Part shown: positions 1-9,877 of the stretch, in pieces
How the letters are laid out: every line of letters starts with the position of its first letter
Position numbering within the stretch: position 1 is the first letter of the stretch
Program-made: the position numbers and the translations under genes
The notes under the pieces: model-generated
Database searches by the model: none
Told to the model about the DNA's origin: nothing
The model's input: the letters and a program-made list of their open reading frames with translations, nothing else
Assembly (NCBI GenBank): GCA_035529405.1
Contig: DATKWV010000145.1
Coordinates: 1 to 17,026, forward strand
Direction: 5' to 3'
Origin: DATKWV01 sp035529405
GTDB lineage: Bacteria; Planctomycetota; Phycisphaerae; Sedimentisphaerales; Anaerobacaceae
DNA: 17,026 nucleotides

Positions 1-558
1 CGGCAGTGCCGCAGCGGCGATGCCGCTGCTATGGAGCGCCTCATCCTTAAATACCAGGACCGTATTCACAACCTTATATTAAAAATCTGCCAAAATCCCG
101 ATGATGCCGCGGAACTTACACAGGATACGTTTGTCAAAATAATAGAAAACCTGGATAACTTCCAGGCCAGAAGCGGCTTTTACACCTGGGCCTTCAGAAT
201 AGCCGTAAATTTAACCTTGAATCACTGCAAAAGGGCCCGCAGGCTGACTTTCAGCTCCATAGATGCCGACCAGGCCGATGCCGGCGATGGTGCTGTGCAG
301 CTGAAAGAGATTTTGGCCGATAAAAGCTCGCCTGACCCGGCCATTATCGCCCAAACGGCTGAATTATGCGAACTTGTTCAAAAGGGCTTAATGAAGCTGG
401 ACGACGACCATAGAGCGGTGATTGTGCTGCGTGATATCGAAGGTATGAATTACGACCAGATTGCGGACGTGCTCAATATGCCGCTTGGAACTGTAAAAAG
501 CAGGCTAAGCAGGGCCAGAAGCTCTCTTGCAGACATTATGGAGGCCCTTGTGGAATGA
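1..558 (+). CDS. ECF-type RNA polymerase sigma factor, 5' end cut by window edge
   Basis: This is a sigma-70 family factor of the extracytoplasmic-function class, which directs RNA polymerase to a small regulon when its anti-sigma factor lets go. The reading frame is open to base 1. The residues before the first ATG (base 31) read RQCRSGDAAAMERLILKYQ, which matches the usual start of sigma region 2 in this class, so the true start lies upstream of the window. Region 2 is seen in DDAAELTQDTFVKIIENL and FYTWAFRIAVNLTLNHCKR (core binding and -10 recognition). Region 4 is seen in LDDDHRAVIVLRDIEGMNY followed by the helix-turn-helix MPLGTVKSRLSRAR. A short variable linker separates the two. The stop codon overlaps the ATG of the next gene (ATGA), as expected for a sigma/anti-sigma pair. 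The subgroup and target promoters cannot be read from the sequence. Confidence 0.93.
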   Translation, partial: RQCRSGDAAAMERLILKYQDRIHNLILKICQNPDDAAELTQDTFVKIIENLDNFQARSGFYTWAFRIAVNLTLNHCKRARRLTFSSIDADQADAGDGAVQLKEILADKSSPDPAIIAQTAELCELVQKGLMKLDDDHRAVIVLRDIEGMNYDQIADVLNMPLGTVKSRLSRARSSLADIMEALVE

Positions 559-1577
559 AAGAAAATAACGATATTAACGAATTGCTCAACGGCTTTATTG
601 ACGGCCAGCTTGACGTCCGTCAGCACACCGAGGTTCAAAGACTCATCGCCCATGACCCACAACTTACGCAAAAATTACAGCAGCTGCAGAAGACCAAAAT
701 GCTGGTTGCTGCCCTGCCGCGTACGGATGCGCCGCCCGGTATGCTTGAGGATATAAAGGCCGCACTGGAGAAAAGGTCGCTGCTGGCTGCCGAAGCCGAC
801 CATTCCGACTACAGCAGGGGCCGCAGGCAATTATTAATGCGGAAAATGGCCGCTGTGGCGGCAATGGTCGCATTAATTGCTGTTCTGGCTGCCCTGGTTT
901 ACTCGATTATTGCACCCCGGCAGGGCCCGCAAATACCGCTTACGGCCACAGACTGGCCCCAGCCGGCCCCTCGTGACACCGGAGCCGAAAAAATCGCCGC
1001 CGTCCACGCACCGCAACCCCGGACCGTTCTGACTGTGCCCGACTTGCGGGCCACCCTTGAGTTGAGAACAGTTGATTTGGCAGCCGCTGACGAATTGGTG
1101 TTGGCCGCAATCAAAAACTGCCAGGTCCTTGATGCCGCTGAGAATCTGTCGACACTTGATAATAAGGCAAGCTACTCGCTTAACTGCAGCAGACAGCAGG
1201 TAAACTGCCTGCTGAGCTCTTTACAGAATATCTGGCCCCGGTTCGATTCAGCTGCGCTGCTTGTCGATACCGCACCGCCGCACCAGCGCATACTCGTGCA
1301 GAATGTCACTGCCCGGCAGATTTCTGAAATCGCCGACCAGCACAGCCTCGAAGGGTCTCTCAAGGCCGCGAAGTATTTTGCCGTAATGAACAGTATTGCT
1401 GCTATGTCCGACAAACAAACCGCCTACGATGCCGGCAAGGACTCAGACACAACAACAATACCAAGACCTGCCTTGACTTCCGCTGCCGAAACGGTTAAAA
1501 ATGCCTCCGATAAGGCGCCTGCCGACCGGATGTTCGGCTTTACTATTGTGCTTACCGGTACCGGGCCCGGGCAATAA
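555..1577 (+). CDS. Membrane-anchored anti-sigma factor (putative)
   Basis: A 340-residue protein encoded immediately after, and overlapping, the ECF sigma gene. Position and layout indicate that it holds the sigma factor inactive at the inner membrane. Residues 1-90 are a cytoplasmic helical segment opening NNDINELLNGFIDGQLD, typical of anti-sigma N-termini. Residues about 98-120 (MAAVAAMVALIAVLAALVYSIIA) form one hydrophobic transmembrane helix preceded by Arg/Lys, giving an inside-to-outside topology. The remaining 220 residues would be periplasmic: a Pro/Thr-rich linker, then a folded-looking domain with three cysteines. The N-terminal domain has no cysteine and so lacks the HxxxCxxC zinc motif of ZAS-type anti-sigmas, which makes it a zinc-free type. 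The periplasmic domain was not recognised. The role is inferred from context and topology, not from a specific family match. Confidence 0.8.
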   Translation: MKENNDINELLNGFIDGQLDVRQHTEVQRLIAHDPQLTQKLQQLQKTKMLVAALPRTDAPPGMLEDIKAALEKRSLLAAEADHSDYSRGRRQLLMRKMAAVAAMVALIAVLAALVYSIIAPRQGPQIPLTATDWPQPAPRDTGAEKIAAVHAPQPRTVLTVPDLRATLELRTVDLAAADELVLAAIKNCQVLDAAENLSTLDNKASYSLNCSRQQVNCLLSSLQNIWPRFDSAALLVDTAPPHQRILVQNVTARQISEIADQHSLEGSLKAAKYFAVMNSIAAMSDKQTAYDAGKDSDTTTIPRPALTSAAETVKNASDKAPADRMFGFTIVLTGTGPGQ

Positions 1578-1631
1578 TGTCCTGAAAGTGTTTCAATCGC
1601 TGCTGTAAAAACGGAATTGACAGGGGTAAGG

Positions 1632-2171
1632 ATGCTTCAGATACAGGATTGCTGTCTGGTGGTTGTGGATGTTCAGGGCAGGCTCGCCCAGTTGATGTAC
1701 GATAAACACACCTTGTTTAAGAACATTCAAATCCTTATAAAAGCCGCAAAAATCCTCGACATTCCAATTATATGGTGTCAGCAGTGCCCGCAGGCTCTCG
1801 GCGACACTATCGGCCAGATAGCCGAACTGTTGCCCGGCATCCAGCCCTTGAACAAGGCAACCTTTAGCTGTTGCGGCCTTGAGCAGTTTAACCAGGGCCT
1901 CAATGCCCTCAACCGTCGTCAAATCATCCTCTGCGGTATTGAAGCGCATGTTTGCATTTATCAGACCGCCGTGGATTTGCTCAATGCCGGTTTTTATGTC
2001 CAGGTCGTTGCCGATGCCGTCTCATCGAGAACTTTGGCCGACAGGCAGACTGCTGTCGAAAAACTTAAAACCTTGAAAACCGATATAAGCAGCGTCGAAA
2101 TGACTTTGTTTGAGCTTCTTGTTACCGCCGACCACCCGAAGTTCAAGCCGGTCGTTGAACTGATAAAGTAG
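1632..2171 (+). CDS. Isochorismatase-family cysteine hydrolase
   Basis: A 179-residue cytoplasmic hydrolase of the isochorismatase/nicotinamidase fold. The family catalytic triad is visible: Asp13 in LVVVDVQ, Lys75 in PLNKATFSC, and the nucleophile Cys108 in GIEAHVCIYQTA. Family members cleave amides, ureido compounds or isochorismate through a covalent thio-intermediate. The length and the motif around the cysteine resemble the YcaC/ISOC1-like group of unknown substrate. A longer frame begins with TTG at 1617, but AGGGG at 1622-1626 sits five bases before the ATG at 1632, so that ATG is preferred. The gene follows the anti-sigma gene by about 54 bp on the same strand and may be co-transcribed. 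It converges with the zinc-ribbon gene on the other strand, with only four bases between their stop codons. The substrate is unknown. Confidence 0.85.
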   Translation: MLQIQDCCLVVVDVQGRLAQLMYDKHTLFKNIQILIKAAKILDIPIIWCQQCPQALGDTIGQIAELLPGIQPLNKATFSCCGLEQFNQGLNALNRRQIILCGIEAHVCIYQTAVDLLNAGFYVQVVADAVSSRTLADRQTAVEKLKTLKTDISSVEMTLFELLVTADHPKFKPVVELIK

Positions 2172-2175
2172 CATT

Positions 2176-2484
2176 TTATGCCGGTTTTGCCTTTGTGGGC
2201 CCCTTGCTTTTGTCCCCGCTTTCGGCCTCTTTTGGCTTTGTTTTCTTTTGCGAGTCTGTGGTCTCGCTTTTTTCCTTTTTGCTGGCCTTTTGATAATCGC
2301 TGCTGCGGTAATCCGTCTGGTAGAAACCGCTGCCTTTGAAAATAATACCTGAGCCTGTCCCGATTAGACGTTTCAGCTTCCTTCTGCCGCACTTGGGGCA
2401 TTTCTGAATCGCCGGTGCCCTTATGCCCTGGAAAAGCTCCAGCTCGTGCCCGCAGTTTGCGCATATATATTCGTATGTCGGCAT
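2176..2484 (-). CDS. FmdB-type zinc ribbon protein
   Basis: A small protein (102 residues) that begins MPTYEYICANCGHELELFQ, the hallmark of the FmdB/CxxC putative regulatory family. Two CxxC knuckles (Cys8/Cys11 and Cys29/Cys32) would bind one zinc, and the segment ending GSGFYQTDYR is also typical. The last 40 residues are a low-complexity Lys/Glu/Ser/Pro tail that is probably disordered. It is the last gene of the minus-strand folding operon: grpE ends six bases upstream, and an AGGAG site overlaps the grpE stop region. The biochemical role of the family is not established; a regulatory or metal-linked function is often assumed. Its place after dnaJ and grpE hints at a link with protein folding, but that is only contextual. 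Confidence 0.9.
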   Translation of the reverse strand: MPTYEYICANCGHELELFQGIRAPAIQKCPKCGRRKLKRLIGTGSGIIFKGSGFYQTDYRSSDYQKASKKEKSETTDSQKKTKPKEAESGDKSKGPTKAKPA

Positions 2485-2490
2485 GACAAT

Positions 2491-3228
2491 TTACTCCTGT
2501 GGCTGCTTTTGGCCTGTCGCTGCTTCGCCGCCTTCTTGTGCCGGCTTTGCCTGGCTGTTGCCTTCTTCACCGGGCTGCTCTGACGGCGCCTTGTTGACAA
2601 TCACTTTGCTTGGCCGGATTACCCGCCCGTTGAGCATATACCCGGCCTGGAACTCTTCCAGCACCACGTTGTCCTCATATCCGGCCCGGCTTTGCTGCAG
2701 CATTGCCTCATGACAGGCAGGGTCGAATTTTTCTCCAACGGCCTTTATCCGCTCGGCCCCGTGCAGCTTCAGTATGTCCAGCATCTGGTCATATATAATC
2801 CTGATGCCTTTTAACAGAACCTCGTTATCCCCGGCCGGCTGTGTATTTGCAAGCGTATGCACGAAATTATCCAATACCGGCAAAAGACTTTTGATTATTC
2901 TTTCTTTCTCGTAGGAAATTGTATCGGCAATTTGCCGGGGTGCACGTTTCTGAAAATTTGCATAGTCGGCGCTTAAACGCTGAAATCTCGCTATTAACTT
3001 CTTTACAAGTTCGCCCTTGTTTAAAAGAGCTTCTCGGACGCTGTCCCGATGTTCTTTGCCGACAGCGTCTATGAGTTTTTTATCATCTTCTGTTAAAAAC
3101 ACCTCTTCGAAAAGCTGGTCTTTCTGCTGCAGCAGGCTGTCAAGCAATTGCTCGAACTGTATCGGCTCGGCTTTCTTTGTCTGCTGCTGTTTTTCTTCTT
3201 TCATTTTTTCTTTACTGTCATGCTTCAT
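2491..3228 (-). CDS. grpE: GrpE nucleotide exchange factor
   Basis: A 245-residue co-chaperone that releases ADP from DnaK and so resets the Hsp70 cycle in the cytoplasm. The N-terminal half is a long charged helix and coiled coil (residues about 1-150), including LIARFQRLSADYANFQKRA. The C-terminal beta domain carries the family signature: GEKFDPACHEAMLQQ, then VLEEFQAGYMLNGRVIRPSKVIV. It is longer than the E. coli protein (197 residues) because of an N-terminal extension and a Gln/Glu/Gly-rich C-terminal tail of about 30 residues. The start codon overlaps the dnaJ stop (ATGA), implying coupled translation. The order dnaJ-grpE without dnaK is unusual; the partner DnaK must be encoded elsewhere. 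Confidence 0.96.
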   Translation of the reverse strand: MKHDSKEKMKEEKQQQTKKAEPIQFEQLLDSLLQQKDQLFEEVFLTEDDKKLIDAVGKEHRDSVREALLNKGELVKKLIARFQRLSADYANFQKRAPRQIADTISYEKERIIKSLLPVLDNFVHTLANTQPAGDNEVLLKGIRIIYDQMLDILKLHGAERIKAVGEKFDPACHEAMLQQSRAGYEDNVVLEEFQAGYMLNGRVIRPSKVIVNKAPSEQPGEEGNSQAKPAQEGGEAATGQKQPQE

Positions 3229-4358
3229 TTGTTGTTGCCAAAATATTTCTTAAGTTTTTCAAAAAACCCCTGTGATTTCGGCGAAACGGTCTTGTTCTCG
3301 GTAGCGGCAAACTGCTCCAGAAGTTCCCTTTGCCTTGCATTTAGTTTTGCCGGTGTTTCGATTACGATTTGCACCAGCTCGTCGCCGACGTGTCCTGTAC
3401 GTATGTCCGGCAGTCCCTGCCCCTTTATCCTGAATGTGCTGCCGTACTGGGTACCGGGCGGCATCTTTAGTTCCCTGCTGCCGTTGAGACTGGGCACTTG
3501 CACTGTTGCGCCCAGCGCCGCCTGTGTAAAACTTACAGGCACCGTCGCAATAAGATTGTTCCCGTCGCGCTCGAGGAATTCGTGAGGCTCTATTGCAACG
3601 TAGCAGTATAAATCGCCTCTTTGACCGCCGTTTTCGCCGGGTTCACCTTCGTTGCCTACCCGTATGCCCTGTCCCTCGTGAACACCGGCAGGTATTTTTA
3701 TTGTCACAACCCTTTTCCTGGGCACTCTGCCGCTGCCGCGGCACGTCCTGCAGGCACTGGTGATTATCTGGCCCGTGCCCCTGCATCCGGGACATGTCGA
3801 GACCATTTGGAAAAAACCGCCGCCGCGGGTAATCTGCCCCGTCCCGCCGCACGTGGGACACTTGCCGGGTGCTGTCCCTGGTTCACAGCCGTTGCCGTTG
3901 CACTTTCCGCATATATCCTGTCGCGTAAACTCGATTGTTTTCTCCGTACCTTCGGCAACGTCGTTCAGTGTCAGTTCCGTGGTTGTTTCCAGGTCATATC
4001 CCCGTGAGGGTCTGCGTCTGCCCGGACGGCGGCTGCGGACACCGCCGAAAATACTGCTGAAAAAATCGTCGAACCCGAACATAGAGAATATGTCCTCTAC
4101 GTTCATTCGCGAAAAATCGTGTACCCCTGTGCCGCGCAGACCTTCGTGCCCGAACTGGTCGTATTGCCGGTGCTTGTCGGCGTCGCTGAGCACTTCATAA
4201 GCCTCGGCGCATTCCTTGAACTTGACCTCGGCCTGTTTATCATTCGGATTCTTGTCCGGATGATACTTCATCGCCATGCGCCGGTACGCACGTTTTATCT
4301 CTTCCGGGCTGCTGGTCTTGCCTACGCCCAGAACCTCGTAATAATCTCGCTTGGCCAT
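3225..4358 (-). CDS. dnaJ: Chaperone protein DnaJ (Hsp40)
   Basis: A class I (type A) DnaJ that delivers unfolded clients to DnaK and stimulates its ATPase. From the N-terminus: a J-domain MAKRDYYEVLGVGK with the essential HPD in KYHPDKNP; a Gly/Phe-rich stretch (FSMFGFDDFFSSIFGG); four zinc-binding CxxCxGxG repeats (CGKCNGNG, CPTCGGTG, CPGCRGTG, CRTCRGSG), all intact; and the C-terminal substrate-binding domains. The frame extends to a TTG at 4391, but the family start is MAKRDYYEV at 4358, preceded by GCGAG, giving 377 residues, the normal length. It follows groEL1 by 82 bp and overlaps grpE by four bases. Nothing appears missing. Confidence 0.96.
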   Translation of the reverse strand: MAKRDYYEVLGVGKTSSPEEIKRAYRRMAMKYHPDKNPNDKQAEVKFKECAEAYEVLSDADKHRQYDQFGHEGLRGTGVHDFSRMNVEDIFSMFGFDDFFSSIFGGVRSRRPGRRRPSRGYDLETTTELTLNDVAEGTEKTIEFTRQDICGKCNGNGCEPGTAPGKCPTCGGTGQITRGGGFFQMVSTCPGCRGTGQIITSACRTCRGSGRVPRKRVVTIKIPAGVHEGQGIRVGNEGEPGENGGQRGDLYCYVAIEPHEFLERDGNNLIATVPVSFTQAALGATVQVPSLNGSRELKMPPGTQYGSTFRIKGQGLPDIRTGHVGDELVQIVIETPAKLNARQRELLEQFAATENKTVSPKSQGFFEKLKKYFGNNK

Positions 4359-4440
4359 TTTCTCGCAAGCCGTAAATGCGCTTATACGCAAACAGGCTGA
4401 TACGTTGACCGACCTGCGCGTTCACGCATCTGCGCATCCA

Positions 4441-6069
4441 CTATCTTATCGCGCCGGGTATAGGCTGCTGGTCTTTGTCCTTATCCTTCAAATCCGTTAC
4501 CAGCACATTTGTCGTCAGCATAAGTCCCGCAACAGAACTTGCCATCTGCAGTGCGGTTCTTGCCACCTTTGCAGGGTCGATTATTCCCGCCTTGAACATA
4601 TCTACGAACTGTCGCGTGTTGGCGTCGTAACCGGCGTGTTCCTGCTTTTGCAGCCTTTCCATCAGTTCGGCCACCACCACATCGCCCGCATCACCGCTGT
4701 TATCTGCAATCTGTTGTGTTGGCGCCTTAAGAGCGTTGATTATTATGTCAAAACCTGTTTTTTCATCGCCTCTGACTTTGGCCCTGGCCTTTTCCACATG
4801 CTCGATGGCCCGCAGGAAGATGGTTCCTCCGCCGGCAACCACACCTTCTTGTGCTGCTGCTCTTGTGGCGTGAAGCGCGTCTTCCAGCAGGTCTTTGCGT
4901 TCTTTCATTTCCGTTTCCGTTGCCGCTCCTGCCTTTATTACCGCTACCCCGCCGGCTAATTTCGCAAGGCGTTCCTGAAGCTTTTCGCGGTCATAGTCGC
5001 TGGTTGTTTTCTCGATTTGATTGCGGATTTGGTCACACCGCTCGTTTATCGCTTTCTTTTTACCGCTGCCTTCGATAATTGTTGTCTTGTCTTTGCCGAT
5101 GACTATCTTTTTGGCCTGGCCCAGCTGTGATAGCTGGATGTTTTCCAGCTTTAGCCCTATGTCTTCGGTAAGTACCTCTCCGCCGGTCAAAACAGCCAGG
5201 TCGCTTAACATAGCCTTCCTGCGGTCCCCGAAACCCGGGGCCTTGACCGCGCAGACTCTCAGCACCCCCTGAAGACGGTTGATAACCAGTGCCGCAAGCG
5301 CTTCGCCCTCAACATCCTCAGCCACAATCAAAAGAGGTTTGGCTACCTGTGCGATTTTCTCCAGAAGCGGAATCAATTCACGAACGTTGGATATTTTCTT
5401 TTCGTCAAGCAGAATATAGCAATCCTCAAGAACCGCATCAAGGGTCTGCGGGTCGGTCATAAAATACGGCGATATATAACCCTTGTCGAACTGCATGCCC
5501 TCTACCACGTTCAGTTCGTTTTCCATCCCTTTGCCTTCTTCGATTTCGATTACACCTTCTTTGCCGACCTTGTCCATGGCATCAGCCAGAAGTTCGCCGA
5601 TTTGAGGATTATTGTTTGCGCTGATGGTGGCGACTTTTGCTATATCGCTGTGGCCTTTTACCGGAACGCTTTCCGATTCTATGAACTTTGTCACTACCTC
5701 CGTGGCCTTGTTTATACCCTGCTGGATTGCCATCGGGTTGGCGCCGGCGGTAACGTGTTTTAACCCCTCTGTATATATTGCTTCAGCCAGCACCGTCGAA
5801 GTGGTTGTGCCGTCGCCGACCACGTCGCTGGTCTTGCTGGCGACCTGGTTGACCATCTTGGCTCCCATATTCTTGAACGGCTCCGGCAGCTCGATCTCCT
5901 TGCTTACCGATACCCCGTCTTTGGTGACCTTCGGCGAACCCCAGCTCTTCTGAAGGATTACGTTTTTGCCTGTCGGGCCCAGCGTAACTTTGACCGCCCT
6001 GGCTAATTGTGACAGCCCTTCCTTAAGATGTGTCCGTGCCGTATCATCGAACATTAATTGCTTTGCCAT
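4441..6069 (-). CDS. groEL: Chaperonin GroEL, copy 1 (no GGM tail)
   Basis: A 60-kDa chaperonin subunit (542 residues) forming the double-ring folding chamber with GroES. ATP-site elements are intact: TLGPTGKNVIL, KDGVSVSKEIEL, GDGTTTSTVLAEAI, the catalytic Asp region LEDALHATRAA and GVVAGGGT. The C-terminus ends KDKDQQPIPGAIR instead of the Gly-Gly-Met repeats that normally line the cavity floor, so this copy is divergent at the tail. It is encoded 73 bp downstream of groES on the same strand, the classical groES-groEL order, with AGGAG and AAGGAA before the ATG. It is clearly a paralogue of, not a duplicate of, the second GroEL in this window. The missing tail suggests a specialised client set; that is an inference. 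Confidence 0.96.
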   Translation of the reverse strand: MAKQLMFDDTARTHLKEGLSQLARAVKVTLGPTGKNVILQKSWGSPKVTKDGVSVSKEIELPEPFKNMGAKMVNQVASKTSDVVGDGTTTSTVLAEAIYTEGLKHVTAGANPMAIQQGINKATEVVTKFIESESVPVKGHSDIAKVATISANNNPQIGELLADAMDKVGKEGVIEIEEGKGMENELNVVEGMQFDKGYISPYFMTDPQTLDAVLEDCYILLDEKKISNVRELIPLLEKIAQVAKPLLIVAEDVEGEALAALVINRLQGVLRVCAVKAPGFGDRRKAMLSDLAVLTGGEVLTEDIGLKLENIQLSQLGQAKKIVIGKDKTTIIEGSGKKKAINERCDQIRNQIEKTTSDYDREKLQERLAKLAGGVAVIKAGAATETEMKERKDLLEDALHATRAAAQEGVVAGGGTIFLRAIEHVEKARAKVRGDEKTGFDIIINALKAPTQQIADNSGDAGDVVVAELMERLQKQEHAGYDANTRQFVDMFKAGIIDPAKVARTALQMASSVAGLMLTTNVLVTDLKDKDKDQQPIPGAIR

Positions 6070-6142
6070 TTCCTTATTGCTCCTGTAAAGTTTCTTATTC
6101 GCAATACCCTGTTAAGGGCACGTTGGGTTTACCCTGTAGAAT

Positions 6143-6433
6143 TTACTTTTCCACTATCCCGAGAATATCGCTTTCACGCAAAATCACGAGTTTGTCTCCG
6201 TCAATTTCCACTTCGTTGCCGCTGTACTTGCCGTATATGACCTGGTCGTTCTTTTTCACGGTCATTTGGCCTGTTTTGCCGTTATCCAGCAGTTTTCCCG
6301 GCCCGACGGCGATTATTTTTCCGATTTGCGGCTTTTCTTTTGCCGTATCCGGCAGAAAAATCCCGCCAGTGGTTTTCTCCTGTGCATCGGATTGTTTTAT
6401 TACAACTCTGTTATCCAAGGGTCTAAGTTTCAT
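6143..6433 (-). CDS. groES: Co-chaperonin GroES
   Basis: The 96-residue lid of the GroEL chamber, a heptameric ring in the cytoplasm. It starts MKLRPLDNRVVIKQSDAQ. The mobile loop that docks to GroEL is TTGGIFLPDTAKEKP, followed by GKIIAVGPGK and, near the end, GDKLVILRESDILGIVE, all typical. AAGGAG precedes the ATG at good spacing. It lies 36 bp after the fucosidase gene and 73 bp before groEL1. It is the only groES here, so it may serve both GroEL copies. Confidence 0.97.
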   Translation of the reverse strand: MKLRPLDNRVVIKQSDAQEKTTGGIFLPDTAKEKPQIGKIIAVGPGKLLDNGKTGQMTVKKNDQVIYGKYSGNEVEIDGDKLVILRESDILGIVEK

Positions 6434-6469
6434 AAACAGCTCCTTAATTCAAAATGATTTTCCTTTTAT

Positions 6470-7893
6470 TTAATTTGTGCCGATTCGTGTTAAGGTCCGG
6501 CTGACTTCCAGTACAATAACGGTATCGATTATATCCGGGGTCTTGACGGGTATATTGATAACAACTCCGTTGCAGGCGGATTTAACGGCCAATTTTGAGC
6601 GTTTCCTGTCGGCCAAAAGATAGGCGTTTTTGACCTTGCCTGTCAGTTCCGGCACCTGCACCTGCAGTTTGCCGTCCGCCGGCCAATCGAACACATGCAG
6701 ATACAGTCTGCCCGGCTTTTGGGTAAGTCTGCCCCACCGAGGCTGGTCGAACGGGCTGGCAGAAGTCCCGTAGACGGCCTGGCCGTTGACCTTCAACCAT
6801 TGGCCCATTTCAGCTAAACGCTGCAGGCTGGGTTGCGGAATCAGGCCTTCTGCTGTGGGCCCGACGTTCAGCAGGAAGTTGCCGCCCTTGCCGGCGATAT
6901 GCACCAGGGCCCGCAGCAGCTCTTTGGTCGACTTCCAGTTGTTGTCATAGCTCTTGTAGCCCCAGGTGTCGTTCATTGTCATGCAGCTTTCCCAGTCGAC
7001 GTCGGGTGCAACTCTGGCCGGGACTTGCTGTTCGGGCGTGCCAAAGTCACCGGCATATTCCTTACCCTTGCTTAAGCCCTGTTCTTTACTCTTGGTCAGG
7101 CCCTTCATATCTTCCCGGCCCTTGCCAACACGGTTGTTAATAATGACGGCCGGCTGAAGAGACCGCACAAAATTGTACAGGTCCTTGCCCTGAGGCTCGG
7201 TCCATTCGTCAATCCATTCACCGTCGAACCACAATACCCCAATCGGCCCGTAATTGGTCAGCAACTCCTCAAGCTGCGGCTTCATATACCCATCACGGTA
7301 CCTGGCGAAATTGCTGCCGCCGGCGTGCGGATGGTGCCAGTCCATTATCGAGTGGTAAAAACAGAGTTTGATATTTTGTTTATCGCAGGCCTCGGCCAGC
7401 TCCTTCAGTACGTCGCGTTTGAACGGTGCAGCATCAACAATGTCGTAGTCGGTAACCTTCGAATCCCACATGCAGAAACCGTCGTGATGCTTGGACGTGA
7501 TGACGATGTATTTCATCCCCGCGTCTGCGGCAAGCCGCACCCACTGGTCGGCGTCGAACCGGACGGGATTGAACTGTTTGGCAAACGTCTCATACTCCTG
7601 GATGGGTATGCCGGCCCTGTACATAATCCATTCGCCGGGTTTTTCGATACGTTTGTTATTGTATGTGCCGGCCGGCACAGCATAGATACCCCAGTGGATG
7701 AACATACCGAACTTCGCCTGGCGCCACCAGTGCATCCGTTTGTTTCGCTGCTGTCTGGTTTCGACTTGAGCCGATTCGGCTGTTACACGCGAGCAGCCCG
7801 GCACCGCCAGCAGAGTCAATATACCGATTATGCCGGCCTGCACAGGCCCGTTTAGTAACGTTTCCCGTCTTGTTTTGTGTCCGCCGCTTCGCA

Positions 7894-7894
<1 letters not shown>
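6470..7894 (-). CDS. GH29 alpha-L-fucosidase, predicted lipoprotein
   Basis: A 474-residue exo-glycosidase of family GH29 that removes alpha-L-fucose from glycans by a retaining mechanism. Residues 1-34 look like a lipoprotein signal (basic start, hydrophobic GIIGILTLLAVPG, then Cys34), placing the enzyme on the cell-surface side of the membrane. The catalytic barrel shows KFGMFIHWGIYAVP (61-74), TSKHHDGFCMWDS (133-145), FYHSIMDWHHP (179-189) and the nucleophile Asp224 in GVLWFDGEW. A short beta domain follows. The start overlaps the groEL2 stop as TAATG with no Shine-Dalgarno sequence visible, so translation is probably by re-initiation after groEL2. A fucosidase inside a chaperonin operon is unusual. 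The exact linkage specificity (and GH29-A versus -B) cannot be fixed, though the general GH29 call is firm. Confidence 0.93.
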
Positions 7895-9558
<1,664 letters not shown>

Positions 9559-9595
9559 AATTGCCCGTCTCCTTTATCTCGATTGTACTTTTGTT

Positions 9596-9623
9596 ACTAT
9601 AATTTATACCCGATTTTTGTTAA
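9596..9623 (-). promoter_or_regulatory. Promoter candidate for the groEL2-fucosidase-groES-groEL1 operon
   Basis: Read on the minus strand, a TTAACA box (9618-9623) is followed after 16 bases by TATAGT (9596-9601). Both are close to sigma70 consensus. Transcription would start near 9589, giving a leader of about 30 nt before the groEL2 ATG at 9558. No CIRCE inverted repeat (TTAGCACTC-N9-GAGTGCTAA) is present, so HrcA control is not suggested. The motif TTATAC recurs on the plus strand at 9604, 9634 and 9651, and could be a binding site or chance AT-rich repetition. Confidence 0.4.
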
Positions 9624-9794
9624 TGCACTGCTCTTATACTGTTGTCGAACTTATACCAGATATGCAAAGAATGTACCAGCTATTACCAGCAGCAAGCTGC
9701 CGTTATGACAATGCGAGGTTAAGTTGTTTGGCTATAGTGGCTTATGTGGAGCAGAAATTGTATGCCCTGTGGTTGTACTTTTGCTCGACCGTGT

Positions 9795-9822
9795 AAAAAA
9801 TGCCGGTTTTGGCAGCCGGCAT
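9795..9822 (-). terminator. Rho-independent terminator after guaA
   Basis: The arms ATGCCGG (9800-9806) and CCGGCAT (9816-9822) are perfectly complementary, with a nine-base loop. On the minus strand the hairpin is followed by a run of six T (plus-strand A at 9795-9800). It sits about 55 bases after the guaA stop and upstream of groEL2, and should stop guaA transcription before the chaperone operon. Confidence 0.8.
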
Positions 9823-9877
9823 ACCACCTTTTGCGCCATCTTGACAGGTCCGCGCACGCTTTTACCTTATACAGCTA

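Noticed and set aside
2140..2161. Inverted repeat AGTTCAA/TTGAACT near the end of the isochorismatase gene
   Set aside because: The hairpin lies inside coding sequence and no T run follows on either strand, so it was not called a terminator.
4359..4440. Small palindromes (TGCGC/GCGCA) between groEL1 and dnaJ
   Set aside because: There is no T run and the genes look co-transcribed, so no terminator was called.
6102..6138. Repeated ACCCTGT and GGGTAAACCC in the groES-groEL1 gap
   Set aside because: The stems are four bases or fewer and no regulatory family matches, so this was not called a regulatory RNA or an attenuator.
9559..9795. CIRCE operator for HrcA before groEL2
   Set aside because: No TTAGCACTC-N9-GAGTGCTAA or close variant is present; TGCACTGCTC at 9625 has no matching second arm.
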